The notes beneath the pieces were generated by a model that searched no databases, was not told where the DNA came from, and worked only from the letters and a program-made list of their open reading frames with translations. From contig CAVWWX010000002.1 of assembly GCA_963758845.1 (NCBI GenBank), positions 682,001 to 746,000 of the forward strand: 64,000 nt of DNA. Reading direction: 5' to 3'. Below, piece after piece: positions 43,119-52,989 of this stretch. Origin of the DNA: JBDTSW01 sp963758845. Lineage in GTDB: Bacteria > Actinomycetota > Thermoleophilia > Solirubrobacterales > 70-9. Each line of letters begins with the position of its first letter. Position 1 is the first letter of the stretch. Made by a program: the position numbers and the translations under genes.

Positions 43119-44137
43119 CCCCCCTCGACCAAGCGGAGCACGGCGAGCTCCATGCTGCGGTGCGAGCGGGAGTCGAGGGGATCGTCGGCGGCGCGCCTGG
43201 CGACCCGCGAGATCGTCAGCCCGTCGGAGAACCGGTCGATGACGCGGGGATCGATGTAGGAGCGCCGGCAGACCGCCGGGGTGTTGCCGAGGAAGGCCGC
43301 AACCCCCTTCACCGCCTCGTTGATCGCCCGCTTGGTGCCGGCCTTGGTCGCGGGCGGCGGATCGTGCGACGCCAGCGCGATCGCGGCCAGGACGGTGGCG
43401 TGCCAGGTGCGGAAGTCCTTGGCGCTGAACTCGCCCCTGGCAACCTCCTTGATGTAGGCGTTGACGTCGTCCGAGCGGACGTCCACCCAGCGGCGCCCCT
43501 CCCGGAAGGCGAGCAGCTCCGGATCCTGAGAGCGGCGGCGCTTCAGCGCCCTCAAGACCGGGAGCACCTCGGGATCCGTGATCGCCTGCATCCGGGCCTG
43601 GCCGCCCTTGGCCTTGTAGTCGAACCGGGCCTCGCCGTCCGCGATCGTCAGATGCGCACGATGGAGGGTCGCGAGCCCATAGGTCTCGTTCTCCTCCGCG
43701 TAGTCCTCGCCGCCGATCCGGAAGAACCCCCGGTCGAGCAGCCGCACCGAGCACGCCAGGACCCGGTCGCGCGGCAGCTCCCCGTCATCGCCGCCGGTCA
43801 GGTCCTCGCCAACCCGCCGGCGCAGGCGCGGCAGGGCCCTCGCGAACTCGAGCATCTCGTCGAACTTCTGCTGGTCGCGGCGCTCGCGCCAGCGCTGGTG
43901 GTAGAGGTACTGCTTGCGCCCTGCGGCGTCCTCGCCGGTCGCCTGCAGATGCCCCATCGGATCCGAGCAGATCCAGACGTCCTTCCACGCCGGCGGCACC
44001 CGCAGTTCGGCGAGCCGCGTGACCGTCTCGGTGTCGGTGATCCGTCGCCCGTCCTCGTCGAGGTACTCGAAACCCCTGCCGCGTCCCCGCCGCCGGATCC
44101 CGGGGCCCGTGCAATCGCTTCGCCTCAGCCGCGCCAT
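43115..44137 (-). CDS. DNA topoisomerase IB (poxvirus-like)
   Basis: 340 residues. The N-terminal domain (1-100) has PPAWKDVWICSDPMGHLQAT, the DNA-clamp region. The catalytic domain contains ACSVRLLDRGFFRIG (Arg132), FDYKAKGG (Lys176), DFRTWHATVLAA (Arg243 and His246) and CRRSYIDPRVI with the nucleophile Tyr294. These enzymes relax supercoils without ATP. The bacterial poxvirus-like form is common in actinobacteria and has uncertain physiology. It is a single gene convergent with the SnoaL-like gene. Confidence 0.93.
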   Translation of the reverse strand: MARLRRSDCTGPGIRRRGRGRGFEYLDEDGRRITDTETVTRLAELRVPPAWKDVWICSDPMGHLQATGEDAAGRKQYLYHQRWRERRDQQKFDEMLEFARALPRLRRRVGEDLTGGDDGELPRDRVLACSVRLLDRGFFRIGGEDYAEENETYGLATLHRAHLTIADGEARFDYKAKGGQARMQAITDPEVLPVLRALKRRRSQDPELLAFREGRRWVDVRSDDVNAYIKEVARGEFSAKDFRTWHATVLAAIALASHDPPPATKAGTKRAINEAVKGVAAFLGNTPAVCRRSYIDPRVIDRFSDGLTISRVARRAADDPLDSRSHRSMELAVLRLVEGG

Positions 44138-44189
44138 GCAGAGGCGGTGTTCCCCGTTCGGTCCTCGCTAAGCGAGGCGGGGGCCGGGC

Positions 44190-44615
44190 TCAGTTCTCGC
44201 CGACCCCGCTCAGCTCACCCACGTCGTCGACGATGGGCAGATAGTCGGCTGCTCCGATCGTCTCGAACAGGGACTCGACCGAAGGCGAGCCGCTGATGAC
44301 GATGCTGAGCGAGCCGGCCCCCGACTGCGACACGCGCTCGTTGATGCCGAGGATCACCGCCAGTCCGGAGGAGTCGAGGAAGCTGAGGCCGCGCAGGTCC
44401 AGCACGAGGGCCTCGGACCCGATCGGCATCGCCTCCTCGAGCGCATCCCGAAGCCGCGGAGAGGTGAAGACGTCCAATTCGCCGCCAAGGGCCAGCCAGA
44501 CCACCCCGTCCCGCTGGGAGATGCGGGTGTTGAAGGTCTCGTTCGAGAACAGCTCGTCCGCCTGAAGGGGCCGGCCGAAGCCCTTCGATGCGTCCACTGC
44601 GCGACCATACCCCAC
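44190..44615 (-). CDS. STAS-domain anti-sigma factor antagonist 2
   Basis: 141 residues if GTG 44615 is used; GTG 44597 (VDASKGFG) is another start. The core is GELDVFTSPRLRDALEEAMP and LRGLSFLDSSGLAVILG, with the phosphorylatable Ser in DSSGL. It is clearly a paralogue of the STAS gene at 39126. With two antagonists, one phosphatase and one kinase in 5 kb, the module may read more than one signal. Confidence 0.87.
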   Translation of the reverse strand: MGYGRAVDASKGFGRPLQADELFSNETFNTRISQRDGVVWLALGGELDVFTSPRLRDALEEAMPIGSEALVLDLRGLSFLDSSGLAVILGINERVSQSGAGSLSIVISGSPSVESLFETIGAADYLPIVDDVGELSGVGEN

Positions 44616-44652
44616 GCGGCGGCACTCGAAACGACGTTCGCGCCTGGTCGAT

Positions 44653-45456
44653 CTAGCCCGCGGCGGCCTCGGCCATGCGCTCCGCCCGACGCTGCTGCCA
44701 GACCGTGAACACCATGGCCAGGACGGTGACCGCGAACAGGATCGTGGCCATCACGTTCACCTCGACGGGGATCCCTCGCTGGGAGGCGCCGAAGATGTAA
44801 AGCGGGAAGGTGACCTCGGTCCCTGAGTTGAAGTTGGAGATCACGAAGTCGTCGATCGAGAGCGCGAAGGCGAGCAGCGCCCCCGCCAGGATGCCAGGGG
44901 CAATCAGCGGCAGGGTGACCAGGCGGAACGTGGTGAACGGCCCCGCCCCGAGGTCGCGCGCCGCCTCCTCGATCGAGCGGTCGAACCCGATCAGCCGCGA
45001 GCGGACGACGATCACGACGAAGCTGATCTGGAACATCACATGGGCGATGAACAGGGTGTTGAACCCGGGCGTGACGCCGTAGAGCAGGAACATCGACAGC
45101 AAGGAGGCGCCGATTACGACCTCGGGCGTGGCCATCGGGATCACGATCAGGAAGTTCGCGGTGCGCCGGCCGAAGAAGTTGTGGCGCACCAGCGCGAGCG
45201 CGATCAGGGTGCCGAGCGCGGTCGCGACAGCCGTGGTCAGCGCCGCGAGCTCGAGGCTCGTGATCATCGCGTCGTTCAGCTCCTCGATCCCGAACGGGCT
45301 CTTCCAGTAGTCCAGCGTGAAGCCGCTCCAGGTGAAGTTGAACCGGCCCTCGGGGTCGTTGAAGGAGAAGGCCGCGATCACCGCGATCGGGATCAGCATG
45401 TAGGCGATCGCCAGGCCACCGAAGACCATGATCGCGTTGCGCCGGATCCACCTCAT
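44653..45456 (-). CDS. potC: Polyamine-type ABC transporter permease PotC
   Basis: 267 residues with six membrane helices. EEAARDLGAGPFTTFRLVTL is the EAA coupling loop. The closing segment (MATILFAVTVLAMVFTVWQQ) and the overall layout fit PotC/PotI. It works with PotB as the channel. The start overlaps the potB stop (ATGA). Last gene of the potADBC unit. Confidence 0.9.
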   Translation of the reverse strand: MRWIRRNAIMVFGGLAIAYMLIPIAVIAAFSFNDPEGRFNFTWSGFTLDYWKSPFGIEELNDAMITSLELAALTTAVATALGTLIALALVRHNFFGRRTANFLIVIPMATPEVVIGASLLSMFLLYGVTPGFNTLFIAHVMFQISFVVIVVRSRLIGFDRSIEEAARDLGAGPFTTFRLVTLPLIAPGILAGALLAFALSIDDFVISNFNSGTEVTFPLYIFGASQRGIPVEVNVMATILFAVTVLAMVFTVWQQRRAERMAEAAAG

Positions 45457-46319
45457 GTCGCTTCCTCCGCCTCATCTCCCATGAGCGCCTCGGAGCCCGC
45501 GAACCTGATGTAGATCAGGACCAGCGTGAGGATGACCGCCAGCAGCACGAACGAGAGCGCGGCCGCACCCGGGTAGTCGCGCACCACCAGGTACTTGCTC
45601 TGGATGACGTTGCCGATCATCGACTGGTTCTGGCTACCAAGGAAGTCGGCGTTGATGTAGTCGCCCGCCGCCGGGATGAAGGTCAGCAGCGTCCCGGCGA
45701 CGATGCCGGGCGCCGTGAGCGGCAGGGTGACCTTGCGGAAGGTCGTCGCCGAGGACGCGTAGAGGTCCTTGGCCGCCTCGATCAGCCGGACGTCGATGCG
45801 CTCGAGGCTTGCGTAGATCGGCAGGATCATGAACGGCAGGAAGTTGTATGTGAGCCCGGCGATGACCGACCCCGCGGTGTCGAGCACCCGGCCGTCGTCG
45901 GCCACCAGCCCAAGCGTCTTCATGAAGTCGACCACGACCCCCTCGTCGGAGAGGATCGTCTGCCAGGCGATCGTCCGGATCAGGTACGTGGTGAAGAACG
46001 GCGCCACGACCGCGAAGAGGAGGACGTTCTTCCACCGCCCGCCGCGGAAGGCGATCATGTAGGCGAGCGGGTAGGCGATCAGGAGCGCCAGGAACGTGGC
46101 GATCCCGGCGTAGATGAACGAGCGGATGAACTGCTCGTCGAACTCGGTCAGCGCGTCGGAGTAGTTGGACCACTCCCACGTGAAGCTGAACCCGGTCTGG
46201 AGTGAGCCGGACTCGAGCGAGAGCCTCCCCATGAAGTACATGGGCACGACGAAGAAGAGGACGAGCCAGATCAGGCCCGGCCCGAGCAGGAGATAGGGGA
46301 CGAGCCGTCTGCTCCTCAC
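45453..46319 (-). CDS. potB: Polyamine-type ABC transporter permease PotB
   Basis: 288 residues, six helices beginning LLLGPGLIWLVLFFVVPMYF. The EAA loop is IEAAKDLYASSATTFRKVTL, followed by FIPAAGDYINADFLG, typical of PotB/PotH. It starts 40 bases after potD ends and overlaps potC, so the four genes form one operon. Confidence 0.9.
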   Translation of the reverse strand: MRSRRLVPYLLLGPGLIWLVLFFVVPMYFMGRLSLESGSLQTGFSFTWEWSNYSDALTEFDEQFIRSFIYAGIATFLALLIAYPLAYMIAFRGGRWKNVLLFAVVAPFFTTYLIRTIAWQTILSDEGVVVDFMKTLGLVADDGRVLDTAGSVIAGLTYNFLPFMILPIYASLERIDVRLIEAAKDLYASSATTFRKVTLPLTAPGIVAGTLLTFIPAAGDYINADFLGSQNQSMIGNVIQSKYLVVRDYPGAAALSFVLLAVILTLVLIYIRFAGSEALMGDEAEEAT

Positions 46320-46359
46320 GGCTCGCCCCGTTTCGCTTCCTGTCCCGACGGTGCGCGGG

Positions 46360-47568
46360 TCAGCCCGTGGTCACCGCCTGGTACGCCTCCGTGACCTCCT
46401 GCTCGTAGGCCGGGTCCAGGACCGCCTGCGGTGTGCAGTCGGCCGTGAACTCGGCGTCGGGGAAGATGAGCTGGTTTTCGGTCAACTCGGGATCCTCCTT
46501 CTCGAGCACCTCCTTCACGCCTTCGACCGGGGTCACGTAGTTGACGTACTGGGCGATCTGAGCCTGGACCTCGGGGTCGTAGACGTAGTCCATGAACGCT
46601 TCGGCCGCGGTCGGGTTGGGCGCCCCAACGGGGATCACCATGTTGTCCGACCAGAGGTTGCAGCCCTCGGCGGGCCGCAGCCACTCGATGTTCGGGTCGT
46701 CGGCCTGTAGCTGGATCGCGTCTCCGGACCAGCCCACGGCGGCCACGATGTCGCCCTTGGCGAGCGGACCGGAGTAGGCGTTGCCGGTGAAGTCGCGGAT
46801 CTGACCCGAGTCCGCGGCGGCGCCGATCTCGTCGATCGCCGCCATCCACTCCTCCTCGGTGGCGTCAGCCGGGTCGACCCCCTGCATCTTCATCACCAGG
46901 CTCACGTCGTCGTACATGTCGCCGAGGAAGGTGACCTTGCCCTCGTACTTCGGGTCGAACAGGTCCTCCATCGAGTCGATGTCGGGCGCCAGGTCCTTGC
47001 GGACGATGATCCCGGTCATCCCGCTCTGCCACGGCACCGAGACCTCGCGTTCCGGGTCGAAGGATGGGCTCTCCAGGTCCGGGAGGAGGTTCTCCTCGAC
47101 GTTCGGGATGCCCGACTTGTCGAGCGTCTGCAGGTACCCCAGCTTGTTCATGATGTCGGCCATGTAGTCGGTGACGACCATGATCGACCGGCCGCCCGAC
47201 TCGCCGTTGTCCAGCAGCGGCTGCATCTTCCCGAAGAACTCGAAGTTGTCGTTGACGTCCTCGATGTACTCGACGTCGACCCCGGACTCCTGGCTGAAGT
47301 TGTCCAGCGTGGTTCCAGGCCCGTCGACGCCGCCACCGGCCTTGTCGATGTAGAGCGGCCAGTTCGAGATCGTCAGCTCGCCCGAGGGCTCGCCCTCGAG
47401 CTGAACGGTCTCGGCCGAGCCGCCCTCCTCGGAGCTTTCGCTCTCCAGGCCGCCGTCGCTCCCGCAAGCGGCAACCCCGAGGGCCGCCGCCAGGGACATC
47501 AGCGCCAGCCCCACGCGGACGGACCGGGTCCGCCCCGCGCCCTGCTCTTCACCGGTGACTTGATGCAT
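46360..47568 (-). CDS. potD: Polyamine-type substrate-binding lipoprotein PotD
   Basis: 402 residues. A signal peptide ends at the lipobox LGVAAC; an acidic Ser/Glu-rich linker (GLESESSEEGG) follows. ELTISNWPLYIDK, VEYIEDVNDNFEFFGKMQPL and AVGWSGDAIQLQ belong to the PotD/PotF fold, in which Trp, Asp and Glu hold the amine groups of the ligand. The ligand could be putrescine, spermidine or another cation. The ATG directly follows the potA stop codon. Confidence 0.88.
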   Translation of the reverse strand: MHQVTGEEQGAGRTRSVRVGLALMSLAAALGVAACGSDGGLESESSEEGGSAETVQLEGEPSGELTISNWPLYIDKAGGGVDGPGTTLDNFSQESGVDVEYIEDVNDNFEFFGKMQPLLDNGESGGRSIMVVTDYMADIMNKLGYLQTLDKSGIPNVEENLLPDLESPSFDPEREVSVPWQSGMTGIIVRKDLAPDIDSMEDLFDPKYEGKVTFLGDMYDDVSLVMKMQGVDPADATEEEWMAAIDEIGAAADSGQIRDFTGNAYSGPLAKGDIVAAVGWSGDAIQLQADDPNIEWLRPAEGCNLWSDNMVIPVGAPNPTAAEAFMDYVYDPEVQAQIAQYVNYVTPVEGVKEVLEKEDPELTENQLIFPDAEFTADCTPQAVLDPAYEQEVTEAYQAVTTG

Positions 47569-48786
47569 CTATCCGCCTTCCTGAGATGTGGATGGGTTCG
47601 GCTCTTCAGGTTCGGGCTCGTCGGCCACGTCCAACTCGTCCGACTCGCGGACCAGGTGGATGTGCTCCGGGGCCCAGCTCAGCCCGACGGGGGCGCCGCC
47701 GCCCGGAAGGCGCGAGCGCTCGGCCTCGTCGGCGTTGGGCACGAGCACGGTCATCCTCACGTCGTCGGGCAGGCGGACGACGATCTGCGTCGCGGTCCCG
47801 AGGAACACCGACGCCTCGACCACGCCTTCGACCTGGGCGCCGTTCGCGCTGGGCCGGTCGGGCAGGACGATCTGGAGCTTCTCGGGACGCACGACCGCGT
47901 GGCAGCGATCGCCCTGCGACAGGCCGTTGCGGTCGGCCTCGACCTGGACGCCGCTGTCGAGCTTCACGGTGGCGCGGCCGTTGGTGGCCCCGCTGACGAC
48001 GCCGGGCATCAGGTTCGAGACGCCGATGAAGCCGGCGACGAAGGTCGTGGAGGGGCGCTCGTACACCCCCTCGGGCGGACCGCACTGCTCGATCCGGCCG
48101 TAGTTCATGACCGCGATCCGGTCGCTCATCGTCAGCGCTTCCTCCTGATCGTGCGTGACGTACACGAAGGTGATGCCGACCTCGCGCTGGATTCGCTTGA
48201 GCTCGATCTGCAGGCCCTTGCGCAGCTTCAGGTCGAGGGCGCCGAGGGGCTCGTCGAGCAGCAGCACCTTGGGCCGGTTCACGATGGCCCGCGCGAGCGC
48301 CACGCGCTGTTGCTGGCCGCCGGAGAGCTGGTTGGGCCGCCGGCTCGCCTCGCGGGCGAGCCCCACGCGCTCGAGCTCCTCGGACACGCGGCGGTCGGTC
48401 TCGGCGCCATCGACCTTCTGCCGGCGGAGGCCGAACGCTACGTTGTCGGCGACGCTCAGGTGGGGGAACAGGGCGTAGCTCTGGAAGACGGTGTTGGTCG
48501 GGCGCTGGTGGGCCGGCAGGCCGGCGACGTCGTCGCCGTCGATCAGCACCACGCCGTCGGTCGGGTCCTCGAACCCGGCGATCATGCGCAGCGTGGTGGT
48601 CTTCCCGCAGCCCGAGGGGCCGAGGAGCGTGAAGAACTCGCCGCTCGCGATGTCCAGATCCAGCGAGCGAACCGCCTCGAAGTCGCCGAACCGCTTGCTC
48701 ACTCCGTCCAGCCGCACGCTCGGCTGAGCGCCATCGGCTCCAGGGTCCCCGGCCTCAGCGGTCGGGGAGACGCTAGTCAACTCCAC
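47569..48786 (-). CDS. potA: Polyamine-type ABC transporter ATPase PotA
   Basis: 405 residues, GTG start at 48786. Walker A is GPSGCGKTTTLR, signature LSGGQQQRVALAR, Walker B VLLLDEPLGALD, and H-loop VTHDQEEA. The C-terminal TOBE domain (from about residue 295) ends in an acidic Glu/Pro-rich tail. First gene of the operon; it is divergent from the aminotransferase gene across a 140-bp region with inverted repeats. Confidence 0.92.
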   Translation of the reverse strand: MELTSVSPTAEAGDPGADGAQPSVRLDGVSKRFGDFEAVRSLDLDIASGEFFTLLGPSGCGKTTTLRMIAGFEDPTDGVVLIDGDDVAGLPAHQRPTNTVFQSYALFPHLSVADNVAFGLRRQKVDGAETDRRVSEELERVGLAREASRRPNQLSGGQQQRVALARAIVNRPKVLLLDEPLGALDLKLRKGLQIELKRIQREVGITFVYVTHDQEEALTMSDRIAVMNYGRIEQCGPPEGVYERPSTTFVAGFIGVSNLMPGVVSGATNGRATVKLDSGVQVEADRNGLSQGDRCHAVVRPEKLQIVLPDRPSANGAQVEGVVEASVFLGTATQIVVRLPDDVRMTVLVPNADEAERSRLPGGGAPVGLSWAPEHIHLVRESDELDVADEPEPEEPNPSTSQEGG

Positions 48787-48807
48787 ACCTCACCCTCTTG
48801 GTCGCAT

Positions 48808-48880
48808 CGTACAAGACTTCGATGGTAGTCTGACCCCTGTCGCCGTTGTCGGCCTGCATCCGAGTGGGTACGGTTGTACG
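48808..48880. promoter_or_regulatory. Divergent potA/aminotransferase control region with inverted CGTACAA repeats
   Basis: CGTACAA (48808-48814) and its inverse TTGTACG (48874-48880) are 66 bp apart, about six turns, between the two divergent starts. A looping regulator such as the downstream PucR could use them. The assignment rests only on symmetry and position. Confidence 0.35.
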
Positions 48881-48893
48881 GAACGTCGATAGC

Positions 48894-48909
48894 GCCCCCG
48901 TTTGGGGGC
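48894..48909 (+). promoter_or_regulatory. Leader hairpin directly before the aminotransferase ribosome site
   Basis: GCCCCC, loop GTTT, GGGGGC (48894-48909), then GGAGGAG at 48912-48918 and the ATG at 48927. The stem ends two bases before the Shine-Dalgarno sequence and may tune translation. Confidence 0.35.
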
Positions 48910-48926
48910 CCGGAGGAGAGTGACGA

Positions 48927-50303
48927 ATGGCCACCAGCACCACGACCGCGACCACCACCGGGAACCTGCAGGAGCTGGCCAAGCGCCACCTGTGGATGCA
49001 CTTCACCCGGATGGGCGCGTACGCCGACTCGGAGGTGCCGATCATCGTCCGCGGCGAGGGCCCGTACGTCTACGACGAGCACGGCAACCGCTATCTCGAC
49101 GGCCTCTCCGGGCTGTTCTGCTCCAACGCCGGCCACGGCCGCAGCGAACTGGGCGAGGCGGCCGCCCGCCAGGTCGAGGAGCTCGACTTCACCACGCTCT
49201 GGAGCTACGCCCACCCGCGCGCCATCGAGCTCGCCGCGAGGATCGCCTCGCTGACGCCCGGCGACCTCAACCGCGTCTTCTTCACCTCGGGCGGGTCCGA
49301 GGCGGTCGAGTCGGCGATCAAGCTCTCGCGCGCGTACCACCAGCGGACCGGCAACCCGCGCAAGATCAAGTTCATCACCCGCGAGGTGGCCTATCACGGC
49401 ACCACGCTCGGCGCGCTTGCCGCGACCGGCATCACGCCGCTTCGGACCGATTTCGAGCCGTTGGTTCCTGGTGGCAACCATGTCCCCAATACGAACTCCT
49501 ATCACTGGCCGGACGATCGCGACCCGCTGTGGGCCGCCGACAAGATCGAGGAGAAGATCCTATTCGAGGGCCCCGAGACCGTCGGGGCCGTGATCCTGGA
49601 GCCGCTGCAGAACGCCGGCGGCTGCATCCCGCCGCAGGAGGGCTACTTCCAGCGCGTGCGCGAGATCTGCGACCGCTACGACGTGCTGCTGGTCTCCGAC
49701 GAGGTGATCTGCTCGTGGGGCCGCCTGGGCCACTACTTCGGCTGCGAGCGCTACGGCTACCAGCCCGATGTGATCACCACGGCCAAGGCGCTCACCTCGG
49801 CCTACGCGCCGATGGGCGCGATGATCGCCTCCGAGAAGGTCGCCGAGCCATTCATGCACGGCACCGAGATGTTCACCCACGGCTTCACGTTCGCCGGGCA
49901 CCCGGTGGCGGCGGCGATGGCGATGGCCAACCTCGACGTGTTCGAGCGCGAGGACCTGTGCGGCCACGTGCGCGCAAACGAGGGTGAGTTCCGGACCATG
50001 CTCGAGGGCCTGCGCGACATCCCGATCGTCGGCGACGTTCGCGGCGCCGGCTATTTCCACGCGATCGAGCTGGTCAAGGACCAGGACACCAAGGAGGGCT
50101 TCAACGACCAGGAGTCCGAGGAGCTCCTCCGCGGCTTCCTGTCCGGCGAGCTCTATCGCCGCGGGCTGATCTGCCGTGCGGACGACCGCGGCGACCCCGT
50201 CGTGCAGCTCGCGCCGCCCCTGATCTGCGACTCGGAGCACTTCGAGGAGATCGAGAACATCCTGCGGCCGGTGCTCACCGAGGCCGCGAGCCGCCTGCAC
50301 TGA
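48927..50303 (+). CDS. Class-III aminotransferase, putrescine/omega-amino-acid:pyruvate type
   Basis: 458 residues, start with a strong GGAGGAG site. The pyridoxal-phosphate Lys287 is in ITTAKALTSAYAPMG; Asp258 of LLVSDEVICSWGR binds the cofactor nitrogen, and FTSGGSEAVESAIKL is the phosphate-binding loop. The family moves a terminal amino group from putrescine, cadaverine or omega-amino acids to pyruvate, giving an aldehyde and L-alanine. An alanine dehydrogenase gene three positions downstream and the divergent polyamine transporter support an amine substrate. Confidence 0.88.
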   Translation: MATSTTTATTTGNLQELAKRHLWMHFTRMGAYADSEVPIIVRGEGPYVYDEHGNRYLDGLSGLFCSNAGHGRSELGEAAARQVEELDFTTLWSYAHPRAIELAARIASLTPGDLNRVFFTSGGSEAVESAIKLSRAYHQRTGNPRKIKFITREVAYHGTTLGALAATGITPLRTDFEPLVPGGNHVPNTNSYHWPDDRDPLWAADKIEEKILFEGPETVGAVILEPLQNAGGCIPPQEGYFQRVREICDRYDVLLVSDEVICSWGRLGHYFGCERYGYQPDVITTAKALTSAYAPMGAMIASEKVAEPFMHGTEMFTHGFTFAGHPVAAAMAMANLDVFEREDLCGHVRANEGEFRTMLEGLRDIPIVGDVRGAGYFHAIELVKDQDTKEGFNDQESEELLRGFLSGELYRRGLICRADDRGDPVVQLAPPLICDSEHFEEIENILRPVLTEAASRLH

Positions 50304-50324
50304 GATCGTGCCGGTGGCCGCCTG

Positions 50325-51887
50325 ATGCTCACGGTCGGCAGCCTCGCCGAGGGGTGCGGGCTGAAGCTCGCAGCCGGAGCCGAGGGCGCCGACCGGGACA
50401 TCCGCTGGGTCCATATCTCCGAGCTGGAGGACCCGACGCGCTGGTTGTCGGGGGGCGAGTTGTTGCTGACCACCGGCATCCAGCTGACCACGCCCGCCAA
50501 GCAGCGGCAGTTCGTCGAGCTGCTCGACGGCAACGGGGTCGCCGGGCTGGGGTTCGGCACCGGGTTCTCGGTCAAGAAGCTGCCGAAGGCCCTGATCGAC
50601 GAGGCCTCCGAGCGCGGCATGCCGCTGTTCGAGGTGCCGTATGAGATGCCGTTCATCGCGATCACCGAGTTCGCGTTCGGAAGGCTGGTCAACGAGCAGT
50701 ACGACGTGTTGCAGCGCGCCGGCCAGGTCCACGAGCGGCTCGAGCGGCTGGTGCTCGAGGGCCACGGGCTCGACCAGGTTCTCGAGTCGATCGCTTCGGC
50801 CGTCGGGGGCGCCGCCCTGGTCCTCGAGCCCGGGGGCGCCGAGCTGGCGCGCCACCCCCGCCGCGGAGGCCCGGCCGCCTCGGTGATCGAGCCGCTCGCG
50901 GCCGAGGTCGCCCGTCGCGACGGGTCCGGGAAGGTCGCCTTCTTCGCTCCGTCGGCGCCGGAGCTGAGCGAGCGGGCGCTGGCGGTGCCGGTGTCCGGCC
51001 GGCGCGACGCGTCATCGATCGCGTGGCTCGTGGTCGTGTCGGAGGACGGCCCGCTGGGCCCGTTCGAGCGGCTGATCGCCCGCCAGGCCGCGATGGTGGT
51101 CGGGCTGGAGCTGATGCGCGAGCGCGTCGTCCGCGAGACCGAGCGGCGACTGGCCGGCGACCTGCTCTCCGAGGCGCTCAGCGGGCGCCTGGACGCGGAG
51201 GAGGCGCTGGGCCGGCTACGGCCGTTCGGGATCGGCGAGGAGGCCGCCGTGCTGGTCTTCGAGCTGGACGATCCTCATGCTGCCGAGGCAGATCTCGAGA
51301 GCGGGCTGGGCGAGAGCGGTTCCTCCGGGCTGGTCGCGACCACGTCGGCCGCCGGCAGGCCCCTGCTGTGCGCGGTGGTCGGCGCCGACGGCACCGACCC
51401 GGCCGACACGGCACGGGCGCTTCGAGCCGGGCTCTTGGCCCACCACGGGCAGGTTAGGGCCGCCGTCTCCCGCCCGATCAGCGTCGGCTCGCTGCGTCGC
51501 GCGTTCCACGAGGCGCGCTGCGCCCTCGAGGCGACGTCGCTGGCCAACGGCGAGGCGCCCGACGTCGCCTCGCACGACGACCTCGGCGCGTTCACCCTGC
51601 TGCTGGCCCTCCAGGACGACGACGCGCTTCGCGCCTACAGCGACGGGCTGCTCGAGCCGATCGAGCGGACCGAGGGCGAGTACGGAGGAGAGCTGCTGCG
51701 CTCGCTCGAGGCCTTCATCGAGAACAACGGCAACTGGGAGCGGGCCGCACGCCGCCTGTATTGCCACCGCCACACGCTGCGCTACCGAATCCGCAAGGTC
51801 GAGGAGCTGACGGGCCGCGACCTCGGCCGCGCCACCGACCGGATCGAGCTGTGGCTGGCGCTCCGGGCGAGGGAGCTGGTCCGATGA
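50325..51887 (+). CDS. PucR-family transcription regulator
   Basis: 520 residues. The N-terminal PucR ligand-responsive domain (about 1-125) contains WVHISELEDPTRWLSGGELL, a central GGDEF-like/PucR-type domain follows, and the C-terminal helix-turn-helix (about 465-500) reads NWERAARRLYCHRHTLRYRI. Such regulators usually activate purine or amine degradation genes when their ligand is present. It follows the aminotransferase by 21 bases and overlaps the next gene (ATGA), so it belongs to the operon it probably controls. Confidence 0.9.
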   Translation: MLTVGSLAEGCGLKLAAGAEGADRDIRWVHISELEDPTRWLSGGELLLTTGIQLTTPAKQRQFVELLDGNGVAGLGFGTGFSVKKLPKALIDEASERGMPLFEVPYEMPFIAITEFAFGRLVNEQYDVLQRAGQVHERLERLVLEGHGLDQVLESIASAVGGAALVLEPGGAELARHPRRGGPAASVIEPLAAEVARRDGSGKVAFFAPSAPELSERALAVPVSGRRDASSIAWLVVVSEDGPLGPFERLIARQAAMVVGLELMRERVVRETERRLAGDLLSEALSGRLDAEEALGRLRPFGIGEEAAVLVFELDDPHAAEADLESGLGESGSSGLVATTSAAGRPLLCAVVGADGTDPADTARALRAGLLAHHGQVRAAVSRPISVGSLRRAFHEARCALEATSLANGEAPDVASHDDLGAFTLLLALQDDDALRAYSDGLLEPIERTEGEYGGELLRSLEAFIENNGNWERAARRLYCHRHTLRYRIRKVEELTGRDLGRATDRIELWLALRARELVR

Positions 51888-52989
51888 GGGTCGGCGTCTT
51901 GGGTGCGGGGGGCACGATCGCTCCCGCGATCGTCCGCGACCTCGCCGAGTCCGACGAGGTCTCCGAGCTGGTGCTCCTGGATCTCGATGCCGAGCGGGCC
52001 GCAGCAGTGGCCGAGACCCACGGCGCAGGCAAGGCGATCGCGACCCGCGTGGACGCGCGGGCGGCAGGCGCCGAGCCAGGCTCGCTTCCGGGCGCGCTGG
52101 CCGGCTGCGCGGTGCTGGTGAACTCGGCGTCCTACCGGGTCAATCTCGATGCGATGCGGGCTTGCCTGGAAGCCCAATGCCACTACATCGACCTGGGCGG
52201 CCTCTACTGGGTCACCGGAGACCAGCTCGAGCTGTCCGGGGATTTCGAGCGGGCCGGCCTGACCGCCATGCTCGGAGTGGGTTCCGCTCCCGGGAAGACC
52301 AACCTGATGGCGCGCGTCGCCGCGGACCGGCTCGGGGGATCGGCCGACGAGATCCACGTCTACGCGGCCGGGCGCGACTCGAACCCGCCCGAGGGGTTCA
52401 GCGTCCCCTACGCGCTTCGCACCCTGATCGACGAGCTGACCCTGAAGCCGGTCGTGTTGCGTGACGGCGAGGCGGCCGAGATCGAGCCGATGGCCGCCGG
52501 CGGGACGGTGGACTTCGGCGATCCCATCGGCCAGGGCGAGGTCATCTACACGCTGCACTCCGAGATGCGTACGTTCGGGACCAGCTTCGGATGCCGCGAG
52601 GGAAGCTTCCGCCTGTCGCTCTCGCCGGCCGTGCTCGAGCGCCTGCGCGAGCTGGTGAATGCATCGGACGAGGAGATTCAGCAGGCGGCCCGCGAGGCGG
52701 TGCCGCCCTCGCCCGAGACCGTCTCGGTGCACATGGTGGAGGCTTCGCGGGAGGGCCGCACCGCCCGGGTTCGCGCCGTCACCAGGCCGAACGAGGCCTG
52801 GGGCCTGGGTGGCGGGATCGTGTCGACGGCTGCGCCGGCCGCCGCCGCGGTGCGGCTGCTCGCCCGCGGATCGATTTCAGCAAGGGGAGCGCTGCCGCCG
52901 GAGAGCTGCATCGATCCCGAGGAGATGTTCGCCGAGCTCGAGGGGCGCGGCGCCACCTTCGAGGTGGACGTGAGCGAAGGAGTTCAGGC

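Noticed and set aside
42792..43754. Possible second reading frame within the topoisomerase gene
   Set aside because: The motifs of topoisomerase IB, including the nucleophile Tyr, lie in the other frame; this one is Arg/Gly-rich shadow.
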